From Oscillospiraceae bacterium (GTDB lineage Bacteria > Bacillota > Clostridia > Oscillospirales > Ruminococcaceae): a DNA stretch of 54,049 nucleotides. The stretch is from assembly GCA_022508895.1 (NCBI GenBank), contig JAFLUH010000004.1, positions 4,053-58,101 of the forward strand. Reading direction: 5' to 3'. The translations under genes were made by a program, and so were the position numbers. The notes beneath the pieces were generated by a model. It was not told the DNA's origin. It did not search any database and saw only the letters and a program-made list of their open reading frames with translations. Positions 9,332 to 16,619 of the stretch are shown here, piece by piece (the stretch's first letter is position 1; each line of letters begins with the position of its first letter).

Positions 9332-9394
9332 AACAAAGCCTTTACAATTCCTGCAAAAAGCGTTATAATATTTGCAGAATGTAAAGGCTTTGTT
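9332..9394 (+). promoter_or_regulatory. promoter enclosed in a long inverted repeat upstream of the second paaK
   Basis: The promoter is TTTACA (9341-9346), 17-nt spacer, TATAAT (9364-9369). Around it, AACAAAGCCTTTACA..TGCAAA (9332-9356) is complementary to TTTGCA..TGTAAAGGCTTTGTT (9371-9394), with only two single-base bulges. The left arm covers the -35 box and the right arm covers the expected transcription start and stops one base before the RBS (AAAGG, 9396-9400). This could be a paired operator for a dimeric repressor or a DNA cruciform. It would drive paaK2-iorA-iorB-ACT. Confidence 0.75.
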
Positions 9395-9410
9395 GAAAGG
9401 AAAAGTAAAG

Positions 9411-10733
9411 ATGGACAATAAGATATGGAACAAGGAAATGGAATGTGCCAAGCGGTCAGACATTGAGGCATTGCAGCTTGAACGTCTGAAAGCTCTGGTG
9501 GACTACTGCGACAAAAATGTGGAGTTTTACCACAAGCGCCTTGAAAAAGCAGGCGTCACCGCCGACAAGATAAAAAGCCTTTCGGATATACAGTACATAC
9601 CCTACACCACCAAGGACGACCTGCGGGACAACTACCCATTCGGTCTGTTTGCAGTGCCTAAGAAAGACCTTGTTCGTCTTCATGCTTCCTCCGGCACCAC
9701 GGGTAATCCTACGGTAGTAGGATATACACGGGAGGATCTCGACAACTGGTCGGAGCAGGTAGCAAGGCTTGCCATGGCGGCAGGCGCCGATGATGAAACT
9801 ATCGTGCAGATATGCTTCGGCTACGGAATGTTCACCGGAGCATTGGGTCTGCATTACGGACTTGAGAAGATAGGCGCCACAGTCGTGCCCACATCTGCGG
9901 GAAACACCGAAAAACAGCTCAAATTCATGCGCGACTTCGGCACGACTGCCATCGTTGCAACACCCTCCTATTGCTTGTATCTTGCAGAAGCAGCAAGAGA
10001 AAGAGCCGATGAATTTCCCATGACAATGTACAGTGCTTTGAAGCTTGGCATTTTAGGCAGTGAGGGAAGCACTCCGGAAATGCGTGAGCAGATATCTCAG
10101 AGCTGGGGTAACGGCTTCTTCCCAACTGACAACTATGGGCTTTCCGAGCTTAACGGACCGGGAATGTCGGGAGAATGTTACCTCCGTGACGGGCTGCATA
10201 TAAACGAGGATCACTTCCTCTGTGAGATAATCAGCTCTGAGACGGGAGAGGTGCTGCCAAAGGGAGAAACGGGTGAGCTGGTCATCACAAATCTTACAAA
10301 ACGTGGTATGCCTATGCTGCGCTACCGTACCAAGGACATCACCAACATCAATTATGAGCCTTGTGAATGCGGGAGAACTACCGCCCGTATGCATAAGATA
10401 ATCGGCAGAAGCGACGATATGCTGAAGATAAGGGGCGTAAATGTGTTCCCGACTCAGATAGAAAGTGCGCTCATTGGCGTTAGCGAGATAGGTCCGCACT
10501 ATCAGCTTGTGGTGCGCAGAGAAGGCTTTGCGGACACGTTGGAGGTAAGAGTTGAGCTTATCGACGGCTCACTGCTGGAGAAATTCGGAGAGCTGGAAGC
10601 TCTGCAGAAGCGCATACACTACCGTATCAAGTCCATACTTGGCATTGAGATAAAGGTAACTCTTGTTGAGCCTAAAACGATCGAAAGATTTACCGGCAAG
10701 GCTCAGCGTATAGTTGACCTGAGAAACAAATAA
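9411..10733 (+). CDS. paaK: phenylacetate-CoA ligase (second copy)
   Basis: 440 residues from ATG 9411 (AAAGG at 9396-9400 upstream; the in-frame ATG at 9378 falls inside the inverted repeat and has no RBS). PaaK family, with nucleotide loop ASSGTTGNP at 92-100, a YGLSELNGPG motif and the C-terminal hinge RSDDMLKIRGVNVFPTQIE. The reaction is the same as for the first copy: ATP-dependent thioesterification of an arylacetate. Four genes (paaK, iorA, iorB, ACT) follow with gaps of a few bases or overlaps and look like one operon from the palindromic promoter. The direct link to IorAB makes its product, arylacetyl-CoA, the likely IorAB substrate when that enzyme runs in the carboxylating direction. 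Confidence 0.93.
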   Translation: MDNKIWNKEMECAKRSDIEALQLERLKALVDYCDKNVEFYHKRLEKAGVTADKIKSLSDIQYIPYTTKDDLRDNYPFGLFAVPKKDLVRLHASSGTTGNPTVVGYTREDLDNWSEQVARLAMAAGADDETIVQICFGYGMFTGALGLHYGLEKIGATVVPTSAGNTEKQLKFMRDFGTTAIVATPSYCLYLAEAARERADEFPMTMYSALKLGILGSEGSTPEMREQISQSWGNGFFPTDNYGLSELNGPGMSGECYLRDGLHINEDHFLCEIISSETGEVLPKGETGELVITNLTKRGMPMLRYRTKDITNINYEPCECGRTTARMHKIIGRSDDMLKIRGVNVFPTQIESALIGVSEIGPHYQLVVRREGFADTLEVRVELIDGSLLEKFGELEALQKRIHYRIKSILGIEIKVTLVEPKTIERFTGKAQRIVDLRNK

Positions 10734-10747
10734 GGGAGAGATACACC

Positions 10748-12508
10748 ATGAGTAAAAAACTATTGCTTGGCAACGAGGCGGTGGCTCAGGGATTATATGA
10801 AGCAGGGGTGAAGTTCGTTTCCTCCTATCCCGGCACTCCCAGCACCGAGATAACTGAGGCTGCCGTAAAATTCGACGGGATTTACTGCGAGTGGGCACCC
10901 AACGAAAAGGTAGCTTTTGAAGCCGCCTTTGGCGCCTGCACAGGCGGAGCAAGGAGCTTCTGCGGAATGAAACATGTGGGACTCAACGTTGCCGCCGACC
11001 CGCTTTTTACCGTTTCATACATTGGAGTAAACGGAGGAATGGTGTGTGCAGTGGCGGACGACCCTGCTATACATTCCTCCCAGAACGAACAGGATTCACG
11101 AAACTACGCCATTGCTGCAAAGGTTCCCATGTTAGAGTCTTGCGACTCAGCGGAATGCAAGGAGTACACAAAGCTTGCCTATGAGTTGTCTGAGAAATAC
11201 GACACGCCTGTACTGCTGAGACTTTCCACAAGAGTTTCCCATTCCCGTTCTATTGTTGAGGAGAAAAGCAGGAACGAACCCAAGTTAAAGGAATACAAGC
11301 GTGACATCTCCAAAAACGTAATGATGCCTGCAATGGCGAGAAAAGCTCACGAAAAGGTGGAAAAACGCACCGAGGCTTTGCGGGAATACGCAGAGACAAG
11401 CGGTATCAACAGCATTGAATATAATAACAAAAAAATAGGTATCATTGCCGCAGGTACAACCTATACATACGCAAAGGAAGCTCTCGGCGATAGCGCAAGC
11501 TACTTGAAATTAGGCATGGTAAACCCGCTTCCCGTCAAGCTGATAGAGGATTTTGCCAAAGAGGTGGAAGCCCTTTACGTCATCGAGGAGCTGGACGACG
11601 TTATCGAAACTCACTGCCGAAAACACGGCGTGAAGGTCATCGGAAAAGAGATGTTCTCACGTCTTGGTGAGTTTTCCCAGAGGACAGTGCGTGAGACTAT
11701 TCTGGGAAGCACTCCATCGTTACTTGAATTTGAAGGGGAAATACCGCCCCGTCCCCCCGTGCTTTGCGCAGGCTGCCCTCACCGTGGACTGTTCTATGCG
11801 CTTAAAGGCATGGATCTGTATGTAAGCGGAGATATAGGCTGTTATACGCTTGGTGCACAGGCTCCTCTTTCTGTAACTGATACCGTTGCCTGCATGGGCG
11901 CTTCCGTAAGCGGACTGCACGGTTTCAACACTGTAAGAGGAAAAGAGCAGGCAAAAAAGTCAGTTGCTGTCATAGGTGATTCCACCTTTATCCATTCAGG
12001 CATAACCGGACTTATTGATATAGCCTACAATAAAGGTAATTCTACCGTCATTGTACTGGACAACTCGATAACCGGAATGACCGGACACCAGAACAACCCT
12101 GCCAACGGTCTGACGATCGCAGGTGACCCTACTGTTGCCGTTGATTTAGAGGCGCTGGCAAAAGCGGTGGGGATAAGCCGTGTGGTTGTGGTCGATCCTT
12201 ATGATGTTGACACCACAAGGGAAGCCGTAAAAAAGGAGCTGGAAGCAGACGAACCGTCTCTTATCATTTCCCGTCGTCCCTGCGCCTTGCTGAAAAACGT
12301 AAAGCATTCCTTGCCGCTGACGGTGGACAAGGATAAATGCGTAGGCTGCAAGATGTGCCTTAAAGTGGGTTGCCCCGCATTGTCACAGATCAAGGATGCT
12401 GTCAGTGGAAAGACAAAAGCGGTGATAAGTGATTCTCAGTGCGTAGGCTGCGGAATCTGCCAATTCGCCTGCAAAACAAAAGCGATAAAGGAGGGCGGCG
12501 AACAATGA
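10748..12508 (+). CDS. iorA: indolepyruvate ferredoxin oxidoreductase, alpha subunit
   Basis: 586-residue catalytic subunit of the arylpyruvate:ferredoxin oxidoreductase. It interconverts arylpyruvate plus CoA with arylacetyl-CoA plus CO2, using thiamine diphosphate and ferredoxin. The N-terminal pyrimidine-binding part begins LLGNEAVAQGLYEAG and includes YPGTPSTE. The TPP/Mg part has GDIGCYTLG and, later, GDSTFIHSG with LDNSITGMTGHQ. The C-terminus carries two ferredoxin-like clusters, CVGCKMCLKVGCP and CVGCGICQFACK. RBS AGGGAGA precedes ATG 10748. Its stop overlaps the iorB start (ATGA), so translation is coupled. The ligase neighbours argue for a biosynthetic, reductive role as well as the textbook catabolic one. 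Confidence 0.95.
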   Translation: MSKKLLLGNEAVAQGLYEAGVKFVSSYPGTPSTEITEAAVKFDGIYCEWAPNEKVAFEAAFGACTGGARSFCGMKHVGLNVAADPLFTVSYIGVNGGMVCAVADDPAIHSSQNEQDSRNYAIAAKVPMLESCDSAECKEYTKLAYELSEKYDTPVLLRLSTRVSHSRSIVEEKSRNEPKLKEYKRDISKNVMMPAMARKAHEKVEKRTEALREYAETSGINSIEYNNKKIGIIAAGTTYTYAKEALGDSASYLKLGMVNPLPVKLIEDFAKEVEALYVIEELDDVIETHCRKHGVKVIGKEMFSRLGEFSQRTVRETILGSTPSLLEFEGEIPPRPPVLCAGCPHRGLFYALKGMDLYVSGDIGCYTLGAQAPLSVTDTVACMGASVSGLHGFNTVRGKEQAKKSVAVIGDSTFIHSGITGLIDIAYNKGNSTVIVLDNSITGMTGHQNNPANGLTIAGDPTVAVDLEALAKAVGISRVVVVDPYDVDTTREAVKKELEADEPSLIISRRPCALLKNVKHSLPLTVDKDKCVGCKMCLKVGCPALSQIKDAVSGKTKAVISDSQCVGCGICQFACKTKAIKEGGEQ

Positions 12509-13110
12509 CCAATTCCGTAAAAAATATTCTTATAGTCGGTGTCGGCGGGCAGGGAACGCTGTTAGCCTCCAAAATCATGGGCAAATGCTTTGTTGACAGC
12601 GGTTACGACGTTAAGGTCAGCGAGGTGCACGGAATGTCCCAGAGGGGAGGTTCCGTTGTCACTTACGTCAGATACGGCGACAAGGTTTGGTCGTCGGTCA
12701 TTGAAAAAGGCGAGGCTGACATAATAATTTCCTTTGAGCAGCTGGAAGCAGCGAGATGGCTGCCCTATTTGAAGCCTGACGGGGTGATTATATCAAATAC
12801 TCAGCAGATCGATCCCATGCCCGTTATAATGGGGCAGACCGAGTATCCCGAAGATATTCTGGAAAAGATACGCAAGCTTGGAGTGAACGTTATGGCAGTG
12901 GGCGCTGATGAGCTTGCAATGAAGGCGGGAACCATAAAGGCGGCAAACACGGTTTTATTGGGTGCTGCAGCTCACTTTACCGATATAGATGAGGCGGAAT
13001 GGATCGAAGCGGTAAGAACGACTGTTCCTCAGAAAACCGTTGACGTTAATTTGAAAGCTTTTAAGCTGGGATACAACTGCTTTGGCGTAAGTGCGGAAGG
13101 AAGGATATGA
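12505..13110 (+). CDS. iorB: indolepyruvate ferredoxin oxidoreductase, beta subunit
   Basis: 201 residues of the gamma/beta-type domain of 2-oxoacid:ferredoxin oxidoreductases. The N-terminal ILIVGVGGQGTLLASKIMG loop and the KVSEVHGMSQRGGSV motif are diagnostic. It forms the IorAB heteromer with the upstream gene. ATG 12505 overlaps the iorA stop at 12506-12508, and AAGGAGGG (12488-12495) lies inside the end of iorA. Length matches the family. The next gene starts one base after its stop. Confidence 0.94.
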   Translation: MTNSVKNILIVGVGGQGTLLASKIMGKCFVDSGYDVKVSEVHGMSQRGGSVVTYVRYGDKVWSSVIEKGEADIIISFEQLEAARWLPYLKPDGVIISNTQQIDPMPVIMGQTEYPEDILEKIRKLGVNVMAVGADELAMKAGTIKAANTVLLGAAAHFTDIDEAEWIEAVRTTVPQKTVDVNLKAFKLGYNCFGVSAEGRI

Positions 13111-13111
13111 T

Positions 13112-13537
13112 ATGTATATAAAACAAATTTCTGTTTTTGTAGAAAACAAGGCAGGACGTCTGGCGGAGATAACCGCTTTTATCGCTGATAAAGGCATAAA
13201 CGTCAGGGCATTATCCGTTTCCGATACCACCGATTTCGGTATATTGAGGCTTGTTGTGGATAAACCCGACGAGGCGATAGCGTTGCTGAAGGAAGCGGGA
13301 TTAACGGTGTCGCTGAACAACGTTATCGCTATCGCCGTACAGGATATTCCCGGAGGCTTTGCATCAGTGGTAAAGGTACTTGCGGACGCAGAGATAACTG
13401 TTGAGTATATTTACGCATTCATCGCAAGAACTCAGGGCTCTGGCTATGCTATCCTGAAGGTGAATAATGATGAAGCGGCCGCTGCGGCTCTTCGTGAGGC
13501 AGGTATACAGACGCTGAGTGAAGCGGATATAGTTTGA
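13112..13537 (+). CDS. ACT-domain amino-acid-binding protein (second copy)
   Basis: 141 residues, related to the ACT protein at 7225: the same QISVFVENKAGRL opening, a RALSVSDTTDFGILR stretch parallel to RALSLAETKDFGIVR in the first copy, and a conserved YAFI/YAFL in the second half. ATG 13112 has GGAAGG-type RBS bases inside iorB. It closes the paaK2-iorA-iorB unit, so each paaK has its own ACT partner. Binding of an aromatic amino acid for feedback control is inferred from fold and context only. Confidence 0.88.
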   Translation: MYIKQISVFVENKAGRLAEITAFIADKGINVRALSVSDTTDFGILRLVVDKPDEAIALLKEAGLTVSLNNVIAIAVQDIPGGFASVVKVLADAEITVEYIYAFIARTQGSGYAILKVNNDEAAAAALREAGIQTLSEADIV

Positions 13538-13557
13538 TTTGACTCTGATATCAATTG

Positions 13558-13588
13558 ACCTTGCAAGAAATTGCAAGGTTAATTTTTA
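13558..13588 (+). terminator. terminator of the paaK2-iorAB operon
   Basis: ACCTTGCAA (13558-13566), GAAA tetraloop, TTGCAAGGT (13571-13579), then TAATTTTTAT. Confidence 0.88.
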
Positions 13589-13610
13589 TCTTAAAAATGT
13601 CATAAAGATA

Positions 13611-13639
13611 TTGACATTCACATCGTATATTGCTATAAT
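13611..13639 (+). promoter_or_regulatory. consensus promoter of the aldo/keto reductase unit
   Basis: TTGACA (13611-13616), 17-nt spacer and TATAAT (13634-13639): a perfect sigma-A match. Confidence 0.85.
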
Positions 13640-13712
13640 ATAATAAATACATTGTGCAAGATTAAATTTTGCAAGATTATAAAAAGTATAACAAGAATGA
13701 GAGAGCGCGGAT

Positions 13713-14888
13713 ATGAAGTACAGAACAGACAGATACGGCAATCAAATATCTCAGTTGGGATATGGCTGCATGAGATTCAGCAAGGACGGCAAGAACATCG
13801 ACTACAAGAAAGCCGAAAGTGAAGTGCTTCTCGCAATAGAAAACGGCATAAATTATTTTGATACAGCTTACATTTACTTCGGAAGCGAGGAATGTCTCGG
13901 TCGGATTTTAGATGAAAATAAGTGCCGTGATAAGGTATATATAGCTGACAAGCTCCCACAGTACATAATCCGCTCCTCAGCGGCCATTGACAAAACCTTT
14001 AACGAGCAGCTGTCCCGCCTGCGCACAGACTATATCGACTATTATCTGATGCATATGTTTACGGATTATGCGGAATGGGAAAATCTGAAATCGCTGGGGA
14101 TCGAAGACTGGATAAAACAGCAGAAGGCGGAAGGGCGTATTCATAATATAGGCTTTTCCTATCACGGTGACACGGAAATGTTCCTGAAGATATTGAATGC
14201 GTATGACTGGGACTTCTGTCAGATACAGTACAACTATCTGGACGAGCATACTCAGGCGGGAAGAAGAGGTCTTAAGGCAGCAGCAGAGAAGGGTATCCCT
14301 GTGATAATCATGGAGCCGCTCCGAGGCGGCAAGCTGGTGGATCTGCCCGATAAAGCGAAAGAGGTGCTTGCCACTGACAGTAAAGGCTACACTCCTGCCG
14401 AGCTTGGACTGCGCTGGCTGTGGGATCAGCCTGAGGTCACCTGTGTGCTTTCCGGCATGAATTCGGAGGAGATGGTGAAGGAGAATATCCGAATTGCGTC
14501 GGAGGCTGAGCCGGGGCATCTGACAGCGGAAGACATGGAAATCGTGGAAAAGATAAAGCAGATCATACGCGAACGGGAAAAAGTAGGCTGTACAGGCTGT
14601 CGTTACTGTATGCCCTGCCCAAAGGGAGTGGATATTCCGGGTACTTTCTACTATTATAATCTGATGTACATGGAAAAGAATTCCCGTGCCCGCTTTGAGT
14701 TCGCCCAGAATATAGGAATGAGAAAGAAGCCCGGTTTCGCATCGCAGTGTATCGGCTGCGGCAAATGCGAGCAACATTGCCCACAACATATAAATATACG
14801 GGAAAAAATAAAGGAAGCCGATCGCAAACTCAGACCTTTGCCTTATAAAATAGGCATTAGTGTCGCACGAAAATTTCTGATCCGTTAA
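13713..14888 (+). CDS. aldo/keto reductase with C-terminal 4Fe-4S ferredoxin domain
   Basis: 391 residues. The first 280 or so form an aldo/keto reductase barrel: the active-site set is suggested by YFDTAYIYFG (Asp and Tyr), YIADKLP (Lys) and YYLMHMF (His). The last 100 residues carry two cysteine clusters, CTGCRYCMPCP and CIGCGKCEQHCP, as in the ferredoxin-tailed reductase group common in anaerobes. It should reduce an unknown carbonyl substrate with NAD(P)H, with an additional iron-sulfur electron path. ATG 13713 follows GAGAGCGCGG, a weak RBS. A MarR gene follows 24 nt later, so the pair may be co-regulated by it. Confidence 0.9.
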   Translation: MKYRTDRYGNQISQLGYGCMRFSKDGKNIDYKKAESEVLLAIENGINYFDTAYIYFGSEECLGRILDENKCRDKVYIADKLPQYIIRSSAAIDKTFNEQLSRLRTDYIDYYLMHMFTDYAEWENLKSLGIEDWIKQQKAEGRIHNIGFSYHGDTEMFLKILNAYDWDFCQIQYNYLDEHTQAGRRGLKAAAEKGIPVIIMEPLRGGKLVDLPDKAKEVLATDSKGYTPAELGLRWLWDQPEVTCVLSGMNSEEMVKENIRIASEAEPGHLTAEDMEIVEKIKQIIREREKVGCTGCRYCMPCPKGVDIPGTFYYYNLMYMEKNSRARFEFAQNIGMRKKPGFASQCIGCGKCEQHCPQHINIREKIKEADRKLRPLPYKIGISVARKFLIR

Positions 14889-14912
14889 TTACAAAGATAG
14901 GAGATAAACATA

Positions 14913-15350
14913 ATGGCAGATAAATTTGACCATCTTAAGCTGGAGAACCAGCTTTGTTTCCCTCTGTACGCCTGCTCCAAAGAAATGGTAAAAGCATACA
15001 AACCATTTCTGGACGAGCTTGACCTGACCTATACCCAGTATATCACTATGATGGTCATGTGGGAACATAAGGAACTGAGGGTCAAGGAAGTCGGCAGATA
15101 CCTGTATCTGGATTCCAGCACTCTGACCCCGCTTCTAAAACGTCTTGAGGAAAAAGGTTATGTCACAAGGCGCCGCTCAACTGACGACGAGCGAGATCTT
15201 ATAGTTACCATAACGGAACATGGAGAGGCGCTGAAGGAAAAAGCAAGTACCGTACCGCAGCGTCTGAGCGCCTGTATCTCGCTTGATCCGCAGAAGGCAC
15301 AGACCTTGTATGCACTGCTTCATGAAATGCTGGAGAAATTGACTGACTAA
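14913..15350 (+). CDS. MarR-family transcriptional regulator
   Basis: 145-residue winged-helix protein. The core TQYITMMVMWEHKELRVKEVGRYLYLDSSTLTPLLKRLEEKG is followed by the wing VTRRRSTDDERDL, the MarR signature. It acts as a DNA-binding dimer, often releasing DNA on binding phenolic or oxidised ligands. RBS AGGAGA lies upstream of ATG 14913. It follows the aldo/keto reductase on the same strand. It is also the nearest regulator to the aryl-acid cluster, so the palindromic promoter at 9332-9394 is a candidate target; that link is speculation. Confidence 0.92.
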   Translation: MADKFDHLKLENQLCFPLYACSKEMVKAYKPFLDELDLTYTQYITMMVMWEHKELRVKEVGRYLYLDSSTLTPLLKRLEEKGYVTRRRSTDDERDLIVTITEHGEALKEKASTVPQRLSACISLDPQKAQTLYALLHEMLEKLTD

Positions 15351-15404
15351 GTAGCTTTTGATCGAAGTTGAACTAAAATCATCGTATAGGGGGCTGTTGA
15401 TAAA

Positions 15405-16493
15405 ATGAATGACCGTGAATTTGAACAATATCTGACCGAGGGTGTTGAAAACGTAGTAAAGGACCTGCTGAAAGCGTCACTTTTTCACCCTGCCGAATCC
15501 GCTTTTATGCTGCGTTTTGCTGCCTCGTGCAAACGTGCTGACGCTGTAAGGCACAGCTTTGAGGAGGAAGGCGAGCATATCCCACCGTTTCTGATAGCAA
15601 GCATAACCAGCGTCTGCAACCTGCATTGTGCAGGCTGCTACGCCCGTTCACTGGACACCTGCAGCGACGGATCACCCGTCAGGCAGCTTTCTTCGGAGCA
15701 GTGGGGAAGGGTATTTTCCGAAGCCACCGATCTGGGAATCAGCTTTATCCTTTTAGCGGGCGGCGAACCTATGGTCAGGTCAGATGTTATAGAAAAAGCA
15801 GCGGAATACCCCGATATTTTGTTTCCTATATTCACCAACGGTACTCTTATTGACGATGATCGGCTTGCTTTTTTGGATAAGCACCGCAATTTGATACCCG
15901 TGTTCAGCGTTGAGGGTGGTCAGCTCTCTACCGATGCCAGACGTGGACAGGGGATATTTGACAAGGTTCAGAGTGTTATGCTGAAAATGCAGAAAAAAAG
16001 GCTGGTTTTCGGTGCATCGGTGACAGTCACCACCGAAAATATTTCGGAAGTGACCTCGGATCTTTTTATAAAAAACCTTACCGACAGCGGCTGCAAGCTT
16101 ATTTTTTACATAGAGTATGTACCCACCGAGCATTCGTCCAAGGCTCTTGCTCTTAATGACGAGTTACGGGAGCAGCTGGCAGCCAGAGTGGACGAGCTGA
16201 GAAAAGAGAACGGTTCAGCCTTGTTCATTTCATTCCCCGGCGACGAAAAGCTCAGCGACGGCTGCCTTGCGGCAGGCAGAGGTTTTTTCCACATCAATTC
16301 CCACGGCGGAGCTGAGCCTTGTCCGTTTTCCCCCTATTCGGACGTAAACGTCATAGAGACCTCCCTGCGTGAAGCACTTAAATCAAAGCTTTTCCTTGCA
16401 CTGCGTTCAGGAGATATACTGCTTGATGAGCATGAGGGAGGCTGTGTGCTGTTTCAGAAGCGGGAGGAAGTTGAAAAATTGCTTTTGAGATAA
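15405..16493 (+). CDS. radical SAM protein of unknown function
   Basis: 362 residues. The radical SAM cluster motif CNLHCAGCYAR (CxxxCxxC) lies near residue 70 and is followed by LLAGGEPMVRSDV (the GGEP motif). The C-terminal third has scattered cysteines, including CLAAGRGFFHINSHGGAEPCPFSPY, which resembles the accessory-cluster region of SPASM-type enzymes. It uses S-adenosylmethionine to make a 5'-deoxyadenosyl radical. The substrate is unknown; no small precursor-peptide gene is obvious beside it. TAGGGGG precedes ATG 15405 at slightly long spacing. Confidence 0.88.
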   Translation: MNDREFEQYLTEGVENVVKDLLKASLFHPAESAFMLRFAASCKRADAVRHSFEEEGEHIPPFLIASITSVCNLHCAGCYARSLDTCSDGSPVRQLSSEQWGRVFSEATDLGISFILLAGGEPMVRSDVIEKAAEYPDILFPIFTNGTLIDDDRLAFLDKHRNLIPVFSVEGGQLSTDARRGQGIFDKVQSVMLKMQKKRLVFGASVTVTTENISEVTSDLFIKNLTDSGCKLIFYIEYVPTEHSSKALALNDELREQLAARVDELRKENGSALFISFPGDEKLSDGCLAAGRGFFHINSHGGAEPCPFSPYSDVNVIETSLREALKSKLFLALRSGDILLDEHEGGCVLFQKREEVEKLLLR

Positions 16494-16501
16494 ACTGCTA
16501 C

Positions 16502-16529
16502 AAAAATACCCTGAGATAATCTCAGGGTA
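16502..16529 (-). terminator. terminator of the hydrolase-to-apgM operon, also facing the radical SAM gene
   Basis: TACCCTGAGA (16507-16516) and TCTCAGGGTA (16520-16529) form a perfect 10-bp stem with a 3-nt loop. On the minus strand it is followed by TTTTTG; on the plus strand the T-run is weaker. Confidence 0.8.
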
Positions 16530-16619
16530 ATTTACTGTATTAACAGTGATTTATTCACGCTCAAATCTGTAATTCTTAAATCCGTTATCCCCGTCCCTCA
16601 TCGTAATTGCCAATATAAC

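Noticed and set aside
13977-14789. Minus-strand open frame of 270 codons inside the aldo/keto reductase gene
   Set aside because: Antisense shadow of a clear enzyme; low-complexity, His/Leu-rich translation and no start signal.
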